DNA of 64,000 bases from DASUPK01 sp963800285 (GTDB lineage: Bacteria; Actinomycetota; Thermoleophilia; Solirubrobacterales; 70-9): positions 1 to 64,000 of the forward strand of contig CAWDAL010000005.1 of assembly GCA_963800285.1 (NCBI GenBank), in the 5' to 3' direction. The stretch's first letter is position 1; each line of letters starts with the position of its first letter. The notes below the pieces were generated by a model, which worked only from the letters and a program-made list of their open reading frames with translations, had not been told where the DNA came from and did no database searches. The position numbers were made by a program, and so were the translations under genes. Below are positions 55,468 through 63,900 of the stretch, one piece after another.

Positions 55468-55821
55468 TCACGAAGAGCGCAGCCGCGCTCGCTCGCTGCG
55501 CCACCGATGCGCCTCCTCGAGCGCCTCGGGCGTGGCTCGGCTCACCAGCACCTCTCCGGTCGTGGCGTCAGTGCGAGTGGGCTCGAACTCGGCGAGCTCC
55601 TCACTCACCCACTCAGCCGCCAGCTCCTCGGAGGCATCTGCAGATGGCTTCTCCCGAAAGATGCTGATCGACTCCAGCGTGTCGTCTCCGGTATCCATCA
55701 GGAAATAAGCGACGAAACCAGGTTGCTGGGCGAGTGCGGGAGCGAACTCCTCGTCGACGCGATGCGTGAGGGAGTCGAGCGAGCCGGCTCCCATCTTGTA
55801 CCGGCGTACGCTGACGTACAT
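55468..55821 (-). CDS. ABM-like (ferredoxin-fold) monooxygenase/stress protein
   Basis: This encodes 117 residues starting MYVSVRRYKMGAGSLDSLTH. The pattern FAPALAQQPGFVAYFLMDTG and ISIFREKPSADASEELAAEW is that of the antibiotic biosynthesis monooxygenase fold. The C-terminal extension is charged. Upstream gene of a two-gene operon with the NAD-binding protein. Confidence 0.7.
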   Translation of the reverse strand: MYVSVRRYKMGAGSLDSLTHRVDEEFAPALAQQPGFVAYFLMDTGDDTLESISIFREKPSADASEELAAEWVSEELAEFEPTRTDATTGEVLVSRATPEALEEAHRWRSERARLRSS

Positions 55822-55981
55822 CGCTGCTCCTTTCCTCTACTCATACCGACGCTAGTCCCCAGAGCGTCCTTGCCATCCGCGCGGACTACTGATCTTTTAG
55901 CGGGGCGGTGCTTGTGACCCGGTGATCCGTTTCCTGTCGCTCTCCCTCTGCGCGACAAGCGAGCGGCAGCTCAAGACCGCC

Positions 55982-55996
55982 GCTTTCCATGCAAAG
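55982..55996 (-). repeat. interspersed palindromic repeat (CCATGC orientation)
   Basis: gctttccatgcaaag then gagcgg. The trailing block in reverse (gcgcgacaagcgagcgg) lies upstream at 55950. Confidence 0.65.
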
Positions 55997-56173
55997 GAGC
56001 GGTTCTCCCGCGGCGGACGATCTCGAAGTTTGGGCGGTGGCCCCGGGGACTAAGAAACTTCTAACCGGGCGCTCACGCTGTCGTGAGACACGGGTGGTTG
56101 GCTGGGGCCCGAGATGTCCTCCACTCCCGTAGTGATGGACCGACGCACTCCACCCCCAGCCTGGGAGGCTTAG

Positions 56174-56341
56174 GTGCATGGGCAACCGATCTGGAGGCTG
56201 AGCGCATGGACCGGGTTTATCTGCCTGCTGTTCGGCTTCAGCTCGCTCGTGCACGGTGAGCTCTCGGCGGGGGTCGTATTGATGCTGGGGGCGCTTCTCA
56301 TGTTCGGATGGGCGGTCCTGCTGGACCGCGGCCAGCACTAG
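56174..56341 (+). CDS. small membrane protein
   Basis: This encodes 55 residues from GTG 56174 with ribosome site gggaggc. Two hydrophobic spans (LSAWTGFICLLFGFSSLV and AGVVLMLGALLMFGWAVLL) are joined by a short loop. The compositional pattern is clean for a two-span membrane miniprotein. No family is known. Confidence 0.5.
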   Translation: MHGQPIWRLSAWTGFICLLFGFSSLVHGELSAGVVLMLGALLMFGWAVLLDRGQH

Positions 56342-56371
56342 GGCGAGCGGGAGACACGCCCCTGTCGACTT

Positions 56372-56480
56372 GCTGCTTTCCATGCAAAGCGGCTATTTCG
56401 CGACAACGCTAGGCAGGCAGTGTCATTCGCTCCCTGATCCTTGGACGGTGGTAGCGAGAAACGAATCGGGCCCCCGCTAC
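56372..56480 (+). repeat. 108 bp duplicated repeat (copy B)
   Basis: Virtually identical to 18765-18872 (one extra C in the gggccccc run). It begins with the palindrome gctttccatgcaaagc and ends cccccgctac. Here no hairpin follows; a flavoprotein gene starts 55 nt downstream. Confidence 0.85.
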
Positions 56481-56534
56481 CTCCCAAGGTTCCTCGAAAG
56501 CGAGCCGTTGGTGTTATTAGAGTGCGCGGCACAA

Positions 56535-58247
56535 ATGCCTGAACCCGTGCTTGTCGCCGTTGAGGACGATGCGGACGCACTGCGGGACATCGAGCGAGAG
56601 CTTTGCGACCGCTACGCGCGCCATTACCGAGTCGTCTGCGTGCGGTCGGCTGAGGAGGCGCGCGCTCACCTGGCCGACCTCGCGGCTGCCGGTGACGAAG
56701 TCGCCTTGGTTCTAGCTGGGCAGTGGCTCTCCGGGAGCACCGGAAGGGAGCTGTTGGATCAGGCCCGTCACCTGCATCCGCGCGCAAGGCGCGTGCTGCT
56801 ACTCGGCTGGGGTGACTGGGGCGACCCCGCGACAGGTGAGGCGATCTTCGATTCGATCGCCCGCGGTCGCATCGACGGCTATGCGGTCAGGCCATCCTCG
56901 GCACCGGACGAGCTCTTTCATCAGGCGATCTCGAGCATGCTGCTCGAATGGGCAGAGGCGCAGCAGACCTCGCCGAACACGATCTACATCGTCGGCGAGT
57001 CTTGGTCTGGAAGGGCATTTGAGCTCAGGGAGTTGCTACAGCGCTGTGCGATCCCGCACTCGTTCTGTCTGGCCGACTCCGAGGATGGGCGCGCGATCGT
57101 CTCCGAGGCGGGGGAGGGGGCGGGCCTTCCCCTCGTCGCCTTTCCCGACGGAACGGTCCTGAGGAACCCCAGCAACGTCGAGATTGCGAGGGCATCGGGT
57201 TCACCTGTGAACCCGGAGCGGACGGATTTCGACCTTGTGATCGTCGGCGCGGGGCCGGCTGGGCTGTCGGCAGCCGTGTATGGCGCCTCGGAGGGATTCG
57301 GCACCTTGGTCGTCGACGAAGGCGGGCTGGGGGGTCAGGCGACCTCCAGCTCACTGATTCGCAACTACCTCGGCTTCCCGCGGGGGGTCAGCGGTCGCCG
57401 GCTCGCTCAGCAGGCGTACGAGCAGGCGTGGGTATTTGGGGCCCAGTTCGTATTCATGCAGAGAGTGACCCAGCTTCGGCCCGAGCACGACGGAGTCTCC
57501 GTCACCCTCTCGGACTTCGGCCGCGTGCGTGCGCGTGCGGTGCTGCTGGCGACGGGTGCCAGCTACCGCCGACTGGGGGTCCCGGAGCTCGAGGCTCTGA
57601 ACGGCGCCGGCGTCTTCTACGGCGGTGCGGCTTCCGCGGCGCCCGCCATGACCGGTCGCGACGTCTACGTCCTGGGCGGCGCGAACTCGGCAGGCCAGGC
57701 TGCGCTGCACCTCGCCCGTTACGCCAGGCGGGTCACGCTCGTGGTGCGTGCCGAGTCACTCGGCGCTGGAATGTCGGACTACCTGGTTCGCCAGGTGGAG
57801 GCCGAGCCGAACCTGCAGGTCCGACTCGGAACCGAGATCGTCGGCGGTGGGGGCGACGGGTGGCTGGAGCGGCTGGTGCTTCGTGATCGCGCCCACGGAA
57901 GCGAGGAGACAATCGAAGCCGATGTGCTCTTCCTCATGATCGGAGCTCGCCCCCATACCGAGTGGCTGCCACACGACGTTGAAAGGGATGGGCAGGGTTT
58001 TGTTCTCACGGGGGCCGATCTTCGCGGCGACCGTGATTGGCCGCTCGAGCGCCGACCGTTTCTGCTCGAGACGAGCATGCCTGGGGTTCTTGCCGCCGGC
58101 GACGCTCGACACGGCTCGGTGAAGCGAGTGGCGTCGGCGGTTGGAGAGGGATCAGTCGCCATCCAGCTGCTCCACAGCTTGTTCGCTGCCGATGGGCTGC
58201 ATCCGCGCGGCCGTCCGGCGGAGTCCGCCGGGGCCACCGCCCGGTGA
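56535..58247 (+). CDS. fused receiver-like / thioredoxin-reductase-like flavoprotein
   Basis: This encodes 570 residues from ATG 56535. Residues 1-130 resemble a response-regulator receiver (VLVAVEDDADALRDIERELC), but the phospho-acceptor Asp is replaced (VALVLAGQWLSG). A glutaredoxin/thioredoxin-like stretch follows (IYIVGESWSGRAFELRELLQ). The rest is a TrxR-type FAD/NAD(P) domain (LVIVGAGPAGLSAAVYGASE, VYVLGGANSAGQAALHLARY, GVLAAGDARHGSVKRVASAV). The redox CxxC of thioredoxin reductase is replaced by GVFYGGAAS. Such fusions are common in actinobacteria; the partner is unknown. Confidence 0.85.
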   Translation: MPEPVLVAVEDDADALRDIERELCDRYARHYRVVCVRSAEEARAHLADLAAAGDEVALVLAGQWLSGSTGRELLDQARHLHPRARRVLLLGWGDWGDPATGEAIFDSIARGRIDGYAVRPSSAPDELFHQAISSMLLEWAEAQQTSPNTIYIVGESWSGRAFELRELLQRCAIPHSFCLADSEDGRAIVSEAGEGAGLPLVAFPDGTVLRNPSNVEIARASGSPVNPERTDFDLVIVGAGPAGLSAAVYGASEGFGTLVVDEGGLGGQATSSSLIRNYLGFPRGVSGRRLAQQAYEQAWVFGAQFVFMQRVTQLRPEHDGVSVTLSDFGRVRARAVLLATGASYRRLGVPELEALNGAGVFYGGAASAAPAMTGRDVYVLGGANSAGQAALHLARYARRVTLVVRAESLGAGMSDYLVRQVEAEPNLQVRLGTEIVGGGGDGWLERLVLRDRAHGSEETIEADVLFLMIGARPHTEWLPHDVERDGQGFVLTGADLRGDRDWPLERRPFLLETSMPGVLAAGDARHGSVKRVASAVGEGSVAIQLLHSLFAADGLHPRGRPAESAGATAR

Positions 58248-58259
58248 TCACCACCAAGG

Positions 58260-58320
58260 TGGTACCGAACTGACAGAACCCCAGCTGAGGTCAGCCCATT
58301 CGAGCGCGCCTCGCGTGGTT
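58260..58320 (+). repeat. partial att-like repeat (GGTACC half-dyad and CTGAG spacer)
   Basis: tggtaccgaactgacagaac, then cccagctgaggtcagcccattc. It matches the start of the att-like spacer, but no tRNA half follows; the glycosyltransferase gene ends at 58325 instead. Confidence 0.5.
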
Positions 58321-58324
58321 CAGG

Positions 58325-59557
58325 TCAGGCCCGGGTGGCGGCGGTCAGCTCTTCGATCGCGTCGGCGGCGGCCCGAGCGCCCCCAGCGCTCCGGAGGTCC
58401 CGCCCGACTGAGCGTGCCGCTTCCCGGTATGGACCCGAGATCACCGTGTCGGCGGCCGCCCGGATCCCCGCCGACTTCGCGTCACGAGGCTCGATCGTGC
58501 GGCCCGCGCCCAGCTCCGCTACCCGTGCCGCGATGATCCCCTGCTCGGGCGACTGCGGATAGAGGAGCAGCGGAACGCCGAGCGCCAGTCCCTCGCTCAC
58601 ACTGTTCATTCCTCCGTGGGTTATGAACAGAGCCGCCCGGTTCAGGACCGCGAGCTGGGGAGCGCTCTCCCTGACGATGCAGTTGCGTGGCAGCGGGCCG
58701 AGCGAGGCGGGATCGACGTTGACGCCGACCGACATGAGCAGGGTTTCGTCCCCGTCGGCGAACGCCTCGATGCAGGCACGGAGAAATCGAACGCTCGGCG
58801 CCGCGACGGTCCCCATCGAGACGTAGACGAGCGGGGTGTCACCGAAGCTCCGCATGAGCGCCGGATCGGGGTCCTCCGTGTCGCGCAACAGCGGGCCGAC
58901 GAACCGCACCGACTCGTCGAAGCGCTTCGCGTCCGGGAGGAACGAACGTGACGTGTAGGCGATGGTCAAGCGGTCGCGAAACAGGAACAGGTCGAAGAGT
59001 CCTCCCACCTCGACCTGATAGGTCCGGTGCAGCCGCCGTGCGGCGCGCCGGAAGCGGAGGTAGCCCAGTGCCCCGGCGCTCGCCGCCAGCGCGAACTGAG
59101 CCGGTGTGGTGTGCTCCCGAAGCAGGCTCGGGTCGATGGGTAACGCGCTCAGCGAAGAGACGCCCGGGATCCCGGTGGCACGGGCTGCCAGGCGCCCCCA
59201 CGGGCACATCGCGTCGCTGATCACCACCACCGGGCGCTCGCGTCGAAGCTCGGCGATGGAGAAGGGCATGAGATCCTCGGCAGCTCGAGCGAGCACGCCG
59301 GCCACCCGAAGGTAATTGGACGGGAGCCGGGAGTGGTCGTAGGTGAGATGCCGACCGTAGCTCCGGAACTCGGCGCCCTCTCGCTCCACCTGGTCCTGGA
59401 ACCGATCGCCCGTGTAGTAGAGGACCCTGGTGCCGCGGCGGCTGAGCTCGGCTACAAGCGGCAGCGTCGGGTTGACATGCCCTGAGGCCGGCAGGTTGAA
59501 GAAGACGAGGCTGTCCGGGCTTCCCTCCCGGTCCACCGGGCGAGTATCGCAGTGCAC
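58325..59557 (-). CDS. glycosyltransferase, MGT/UGT-like (GT1)
   Basis: This encodes 410 residues from GTG 59557. The N-terminal acceptor domain begins VFFNLPASGHVNPTLPLVAE. The donor domain has LVYVSMGTVAAPSVRFLRAC and the GT1 signature region LFITHGGMNSVSEGLALGVP then LLLYPQSPEQGIIAARVAEL. It transfers a sugar from a nucleotide donor to a small hydrophobic acceptor, as in macrolide or flavonoid glycosylation. Confidence 0.88.
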   Translation of the reverse strand: MHCDTRPVDREGSPDSLVFFNLPASGHVNPTLPLVAELSRRGTRVLYYTGDRFQDQVEREGAEFRSYGRHLTYDHSRLPSNYLRVAGVLARAAEDLMPFSIAELRRERPVVVISDAMCPWGRLAARATGIPGVSSLSALPIDPSLLREHTTPAQFALAASAGALGYLRFRRAARRLHRTYQVEVGGLFDLFLFRDRLTIAYTSRSFLPDAKRFDESVRFVGPLLRDTEDPDPALMRSFGDTPLVYVSMGTVAAPSVRFLRACIEAFADGDETLLMSVGVNVDPASLGPLPRNCIVRESAPQLAVLNRAALFITHGGMNSVSEGLALGVPLLLYPQSPEQGIIAARVAELGAGRTIEPRDAKSAGIRAAADTVISGPYREAARSVGRDLRSAGGARAAADAIEELTAATRA

Positions 59558-59604
59558 CGGGCGACCGCCTCGTGCGCAGGATCGAACCGCGCTAGGGTCG
59601 GTCC

Positions 59605-60285
59605 GTGAGCGAGAGGAGGGAGAAGTTGCTCTCCGAGCGCCTCCGTGACGAGCGCGGAAGACAGGTCGTCTTCGTCTCGCATTGCCTCCTCAACGAGAAC
59701 ACGCGCTACCTGGGCGGTGCGTTCCACTCCGGGGCAGTGCCCGAGATCGGCGAGCTTCAGCGCCTAGGCATCGGGATTCACCAGATGAGATGTCCCGAGC
59801 GCCAGGCTTGGGGCGGGACGGTGAAGCGCCTCATGATCCCGGCTTACGGTTCAAAGGGCACGGTCGTCTACCGGTTCCGGGCTCCTCTGCTGCGCCTCTT
59901 CGTCTGGTACACGCGCCTGGTCTATTGGCGGCTGGCCCGTGCGGTCGTCAAGGACATCCGGGAGTACCAGCGCTCCGGTGTGCGCGTGGTCGCGATCGTG
60001 GGCGTCGGGGCTTCGCCCTCCTGTGGGGTGACGACGACGCTCGATCTCCGCCGCTCGTTCGAGGTCATCGCCGGCTGTCCCGTGGCCGAGCTGGACCGTG
60101 AGACCTTCAACCAGCGGGCCATCGTCGACTGCCGCACGGCCGGCGAGGGACTCTTCCTGCGCACGCTCTCCCGGCAGCTCGCTCGGCGCGGGATCACCGT
60201 TCCGCTTGCGGAGTACGACCTGGTGGCGGAGATGCGCGGCGCGCCACAGCGCGGCATGCGCGGGTTGCTGAGGAACCCGTCCTAG
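59605..60285 (+). CDS. TudS/DUF523-related putative desulfidase
   Basis: This encodes 226 residues from GTG 59605. The signature VFVSHCLLNENTRYLGG places the first Cys; a further Cys lies in MRCPERQAWGG and a third in GVGASPSCGVTTTLDL. In TudS these Cys positions hold a 4Fe-4S cluster used for desulfuration of thiouracil-like compounds. A membrane-proximal hydrophobic stretch (LLRLFVWYTRLVYWRLA) is an insertion of the CD3072-type subgroup. Confidence 0.75.
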   Translation: MSERREKLLSERLRDERGRQVVFVSHCLLNENTRYLGGAFHSGAVPEIGELQRLGIGIHQMRCPERQAWGGTVKRLMIPAYGSKGTVVYRFRAPLLRLFVWYTRLVYWRLARAVVKDIREYQRSGVRVVAIVGVGASPSCGVTTTLDLRRSFEVIAGCPVAELDRETFNQRAIVDCRTAGEGLFLRTLSRQLARRGITVPLAEYDLVAEMRGAPQRGMRGLLRNPS

Positions 60286-61190
60286 CGCTCGATCGGGCCG
60301 GGCAGCAGGAAGGGGTACGGCCGCCGCCTGACCCGACGGCGCCAGGCGCGATCGAGCCTGCGGATCCGGAGCAGGGCGGCCCAGAGCCGGGCGTCCGAAC
60401 GGTAGTGGCGGCGCACCTCGTCCTCGGTGAGCGGCTCGTCCAGGTGTGGGTTGAAGCGGTCGAGGAACGCCGGGAGCCAGCCCTCGAGCCGCTCCTTCAG
60501 GAGGTTTCCCGCCAGGTCCAGGTAGACCTTGCGGAGATCGCGGTAGGTGTCGAGGATTCCCGGGGCGACGAAGCGGCGTAGCGGCCACCGCAGGATCGCC
60601 GGATAAGCGTCCGCGAGCAGGTCGAGGTCGAGCTGGGAGTCGCCCTCGGGAGACCAGATCAGCGGCGTGGAGACGTCGAAGTAGGTGAGCTCGTCGTCAT
60701 CCCAGGTCCAGTTGGCGAGTTGGGCGTCCAAGCCGAGGTGGGGGCCAACCGCCGCAGCCGCGGCGGAGGCGACGGCCTCGATCAGCGGATGCCCAGCCTC
60801 GGGGTCCTCTGGCCGCAGGGTCGTGGTCGCCAGGTGATCGGCCGGGAGCATCGGCTGCACGACGTACCCCGCGACGCTTCCGTCGTGGAGCTCTACGGCG
60901 CGCATCTCCGTCTCGACGACCCGCAGGCCGGCGGCGCCGAGTGCCTCGAGGTAGTCGTCGAGCGTGGCCCGGTAGGCATCGAGCCGTTCCCGGGAGCGGA
61001 ACGGGGGGAGCCGCTTACAGGCGAATCGCCCGCCGCCGGGCGGCCAGCTCAGGACGAGCGAGATCTCCCCGTAGCCCAGCACTGGGAGTCCCCTCTCGTC
61101 GCCCGACGAGAGCGCGGCCTCGACCAGGTCCTCGAGGCGGCGGAGGTCATCGTCGGAGAGGCCGGCGAGGCCGGTCTCCGTGCCGGTCAT
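60282..61190 (-). CDS. kinase-like protein of unknown function (DUF6206-like)
   Basis: This encodes 302 residues from ATG 61190, overlapping the aminotransferase stop by 4 bp. The fold is reminiscent of atypical kinases: YGEISLVLSWPPGGGRFACK (nucleotide-site-like Lys), AGYVVQPML, LDAQLANWTWDDDELTYFDV (catalytic/metal-loop-like Asn and Asp). The C-terminus is basic and Arg-rich. Activity is unproven. Its coupling to a class III aminotransferase suggests it acts on a related metabolite. Confidence 0.65.
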   Translation of the reverse strand: MTGTETGLAGLSDDDLRRLEDLVEAALSSGDERGLPVLGYGEISLVLSWPPGGGRFACKRLPPFRSRERLDAYRATLDDYLEALGAAGLRVVETEMRAVELHDGSVAGYVVQPMLPADHLATTTLRPEDPEAGHPLIEAVASAAAAAVGPHLGLDAQLANWTWDDDELTYFDVSTPLIWSPEGDSQLDLDLLADAYPAILRWPLRRFVAPGILDTYRDLRKVYLDLAGNLLKERLEGWLPAFLDRFNPHLDEPLTEDEVRRHYRSDARLWAALLRIRRLDRAWRRRVRRRPYPFLLPGPIER

Positions 61191-62428
61191 GACAGCGCGG
61201 CTCCGACCGCCGCGGCGATCTCGTCGACCTCCGACTCGCTGACGATCAGTGGGGGCTTGAACTGGGTCACGGAGTGGTCGTGCTCGGCGTACACGGCGAA
61301 GACCCCGGAGTCGATCAGCTGCTTGGCGGCCATCACCCCTCCCTGCTCGTGCTCGAACACCAGGCCCATGGTGAGTCCGAAGCGCCGAAGCTCGAACGGC
61401 ATCTCCGCAAACGCGTGCTCGAATCGCTGACCAAGCTCCTCGACCCGCTCGAGGAAGCCGGGCGTTGAGATCTGGTCCATGACCGCGCTGGCTGCGACGC
61501 AACCGATCTCCGCACCGCCGAAGGTCGAGACATACGAGAAGGGGTGGCTCTCGAAGAAGGATTCGAGCTCCTCGGTGACCAGGGTGGCGCTGACCGGATA
61601 GACGCCGCCGCCGAGGCCCTTGCCGGTGATCAGCATGTCCGGCCTCACATCCTGCTGCTGGTAGTACCAGGCGGTCCCGGTGCGACCGAGGCCGGTCTGA
61701 ACCTCGTCGAGGATCAACAGGGCGCCGGCGTCCGTGGCGGCCTCGCCGACCTCGCGCAAGTAGCCGGGATCGGGCGGGACGAAGCCGAGCGTCGCCGGGA
61801 TCGTCTCCATGATCACCGCCGCGGTCTCGGAGTCGATCTCCCGCCGGATGGCCTCGATGTCGTTGAACGGGACGTGTGAGAAACCGCTCGGCCCGAACCC
61901 GAAGGGCTCGAGCCAGCGGGGGTCGCTGGCGGCCAGTGCGAACCCGCTGGACCCGTGGTAGCCGCCGAGCGCGGCGACGATCTTGGGCCGGCCGGTTACT
62001 GCCCGAGCGAGTCGCAGGGCGAGGTCGACGGACTCGGTCCCAGAGGGGGTGAAGACGGCGTGCGTGAGCAGACCGTCGGTGCTCGCCGCAAGCTGTTCCG
62101 CCAAACGCGCTCGGTAGCCGCTGACGAGATGATGGTTGCCGACGTCTACGTGATTCAGGCCCTCCCGCACGGCGGCGATCACCGCCGGATGCCGGTGGCC
62201 CAGATTGAAGACGCCGCCGTTGCAGTGACAGTTCCAGTACCACCGATCCGAGTAGGCATCGCGGAAGCGGGCGCCCTCCCGCGCCCCGATCACGAGGTCG
62301 ACGCCGATCGCCTCGAGGGCCCTCGCCTTGCCGCGGTCGACGTGAGAGGCGAAGGCCTCGATCGTTTCCTCGCGCGTGCCATAAGGCTGGTCGCCGGTCA
62401 CGCTCTGCTTCTCGCCCGGAGCTTTCAT
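61187..62428 (-). CDS. class III PLP-dependent aminotransferase
   Basis: This encodes 413 residues from ATG 62428, preceded by aggaggg; a longer frame to 62458 lacks that ribosome site. Family blocks are WNCHCNGGVFNLGHRHP, FTPSGTESVDLALRLARAVT, YHGSSGF, LLILDEVQTGLGRTG (cofactor Asp) and the PLP lysine in MLITGKGLGGGVYPVSA. Omega/ornithine-type substrates are likely. It is divergent from the patatin at 62520 and upstream of the kinase-like gene. Confidence 0.88.
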   Translation of the reverse strand: MKAPGEKQSVTGDQPYGTREETIEAFASHVDRGKARALEAIGVDLVIGAREGARFRDAYSDRWYWNCHCNGGVFNLGHRHPAVIAAVREGLNHVDVGNHHLVSGYRARLAEQLAASTDGLLTHAVFTPSGTESVDLALRLARAVTGRPKIVAALGGYHGSSGFALAASDPRWLEPFGFGPSGFSHVPFNDIEAIRREIDSETAAVIMETIPATLGFVPPDPGYLREVGEAATDAGALLILDEVQTGLGRTGTAWYYQQQDVRPDMLITGKGLGGGVYPVSATLVTEELESFFESHPFSYVSTFGGAEIGCVAASAVMDQISTPGFLERVEELGQRFEHAFAEMPFELRRFGLTMGLVFEHEQGGVMAAKQLIDSGVFAVYAEHDHSVTQFKPPLIVSESEVDEIAAAVGAALS

Positions 62429-62519
62429 GAGCGGCCCTCCTGGTCGCTGTGTCCTCACGCTGAACCTATCGCCTTCGTCCTTCCTGGAACCGAGCCCTGG
62501 GCGGTACGCTCGCCGGGCA

Positions 62520-63602
62520 ATGGCCCTCGACGACCGGCTGGACCTCTATGAGGTGAAGGCGCAGTTCGAGCGCTTCACCGAGTGGCTCGACCTGGGCGAG
62601 ATCGTCGCCGACCTGGGGTTCCTGCGGCGGGCGCGACGAACGCTGCTGCCCCTGCCACTGATCGACCGACCCGCCCCGATTGACCCCTCGGCGCACCTGC
62701 AGCCGTTCCGCCCGCGACCGGTCCCGGAGCTGCAGGAAAGGCGGATCGCTTTGGTGGCGTCCGGGGGCGGCGGGGCCGCCGTGGCCCTCGTGGGGGTCAA
62801 GCGGGCCTTTGAGGAGGCGGGAGTCGAGCCGGCCGAGATCATCGGGTGCTCCGGCGGCGCGATCTGGGGCTCGATGTGGGCGGCGGGGATGAGCTCTGAC
62901 GAGATGGCGGACTTCTCGCTCTCCTGGCGGCCGGAGGACTACCTGGACATCCAGTGGCTGAAGCTGCCGCGGTTCGCCCTCTCGGCGCTCAGAGGATTCT
63001 CGGGGCTGGCGAAGGGGGAGGCGATTGAACGCCTCTTCGACACCCGGCTGACCAGGATGCCGTGCGGGGAGGCGCCGATTCCGATCACGACGATCGTCTA
63101 CAACATGGACCTCGGCAGGGTCGAGTACTTCGGGTCGAGGCGCACGCCCGAGGTCACCATCGGCCACCTCGTCCGAGTGGCGATCGCGCTGCCCCTGTTC
63201 ATCGAGTCGGTTCCCGTACGCGGCCATCTCTACGTGGACGGGGGGATCATCGAGAACTGGCCGGCACAGCCGGCGATCGAAGCCGGTGACCGCTTCGATC
63301 ACGTGATCGGCGTCAACCTGATGCTGCCCAAGGGCTTCGAGCCCCGGGACATAAGCGGCTGGCCGGATCGGACCGGCGGGCTGCTGCAGGCGAGCCGACA
63401 GCTGCAGCAGGGCTACCACCTCGAATTGGCGCGGCGGGCGAAGGACGAGCTGGGGGAGAAGCTGAAGCTGATCGAGCCGATCGACGAGGCGGAGATCCGA
63501 GGCGTCTCGTTCTACGACCTGTTCCTGGACCGGACCCAGTGGCCGCGGCTGATCCGGCAGGGCTACGAGTCGGCGACCCGGGTGCTGCAGGGCTTCCGCT
63601 GA
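62520..63602 (+). CDS. patatin-like phospholipase with N-terminal RLDLYEVK motif
   Basis: This encodes 360 residues from ATG 62520. The N-terminus RLDLYEVKAQFERFTEWLDL is shared with the SDR at 9156. The patatin domain has the Gly-rich loop VASGGGGAAVALVGVKRAFE, the nucleophile EIIGCSGGAIWGSMWAAG and the dyad Asp in HLYVDGGIIENWPAQPAIE. It is a lipid acyl hydrolase. It is divergent from the aminotransferase gene; a terminator-like hairpin lies about 70 bp downstream. Confidence 0.88.
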   Translation: MALDDRLDLYEVKAQFERFTEWLDLGEIVADLGFLRRARRTLLPLPLIDRPAPIDPSAHLQPFRPRPVPELQERRIALVASGGGGAAVALVGVKRAFEEAGVEPAEIIGCSGGAIWGSMWAAGMSSDEMADFSLSWRPEDYLDIQWLKLPRFALSALRGFSGLAKGEAIERLFDTRLTRMPCGEAPIPITTIVYNMDLGRVEYFGSRRTPEVTIGHLVRVAIALPLFIESVPVRGHLYVDGGIIENWPAQPAIEAGDRFDHVIGVNLMLPKGFEPRDISGWPDRTGGLLQASRQLQQGYHLELARRAKDELGEKLKLIEPIDEAEIRGVSFYDLFLDRTQWPRLIRQGYESATRVLQGFR

Positions 63603-63668
63603 GCCCGGCCGGGCTCACCGCCCTGATCGAGCGCTTCGACCCCGATGCGGCGATCGACCGCCAGCTCA

Positions 63669-63694
63669 GAAAGGGCCGCTAGTGCGGCCCTTTC
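63669..63694 (+). terminator. terminator hairpin after patatin
   Basis: gaaagggccgc-tagt-gcggccctttc, the same hairpin family as behind att-like copies 2 and 3 and at 27515, but here without a tRNA half. Confidence 0.7.
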
Positions 63695-63779
63695 CATTTC
63701 GCACGATGGGGTGGGACACGGATTGGGAGGGGGCCGTCGTCGTCCCGCCCCGCTAGCCCCGTGCGGTTGTGCCCTTCGC

Positions 63780-63900
63780 CCGGGTCTAAGTGCCCTTCGC
63801 CCGGGTCTTTGTGCTCTTCGCCCGGGTCTTTGTGCTCTTCGCCCGGGTCCTTGTGCTCTTCGCCTGGGCCTTAGTGCTCTTCGCCCGGGCCGACCCACCT
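63780..63900. repeat. tandem 21 bp coding repeat
   Basis: Units of gcccgggtctttgtgctctt type are repeated about five times (plus strand), encoding TRAKSTK on the minus strand. The array continues past the stop codon (63786-63788). Confidence 0.75.

Noticed and set aside
56370..56534. Extension of the flavoprotein into the 108 bp repeat (reading MQSGYFATTLGRQ)
   Set aside because: The same peptide string is encoded by the non-coding repeat at 18765; the receiver domain starts properly at ATG 56535.
61191..62243. Upstream extension of the kinase-like frame
   Set aside because: It is out-of-frame aminotransferase DNA, Arg-rich and without family features.
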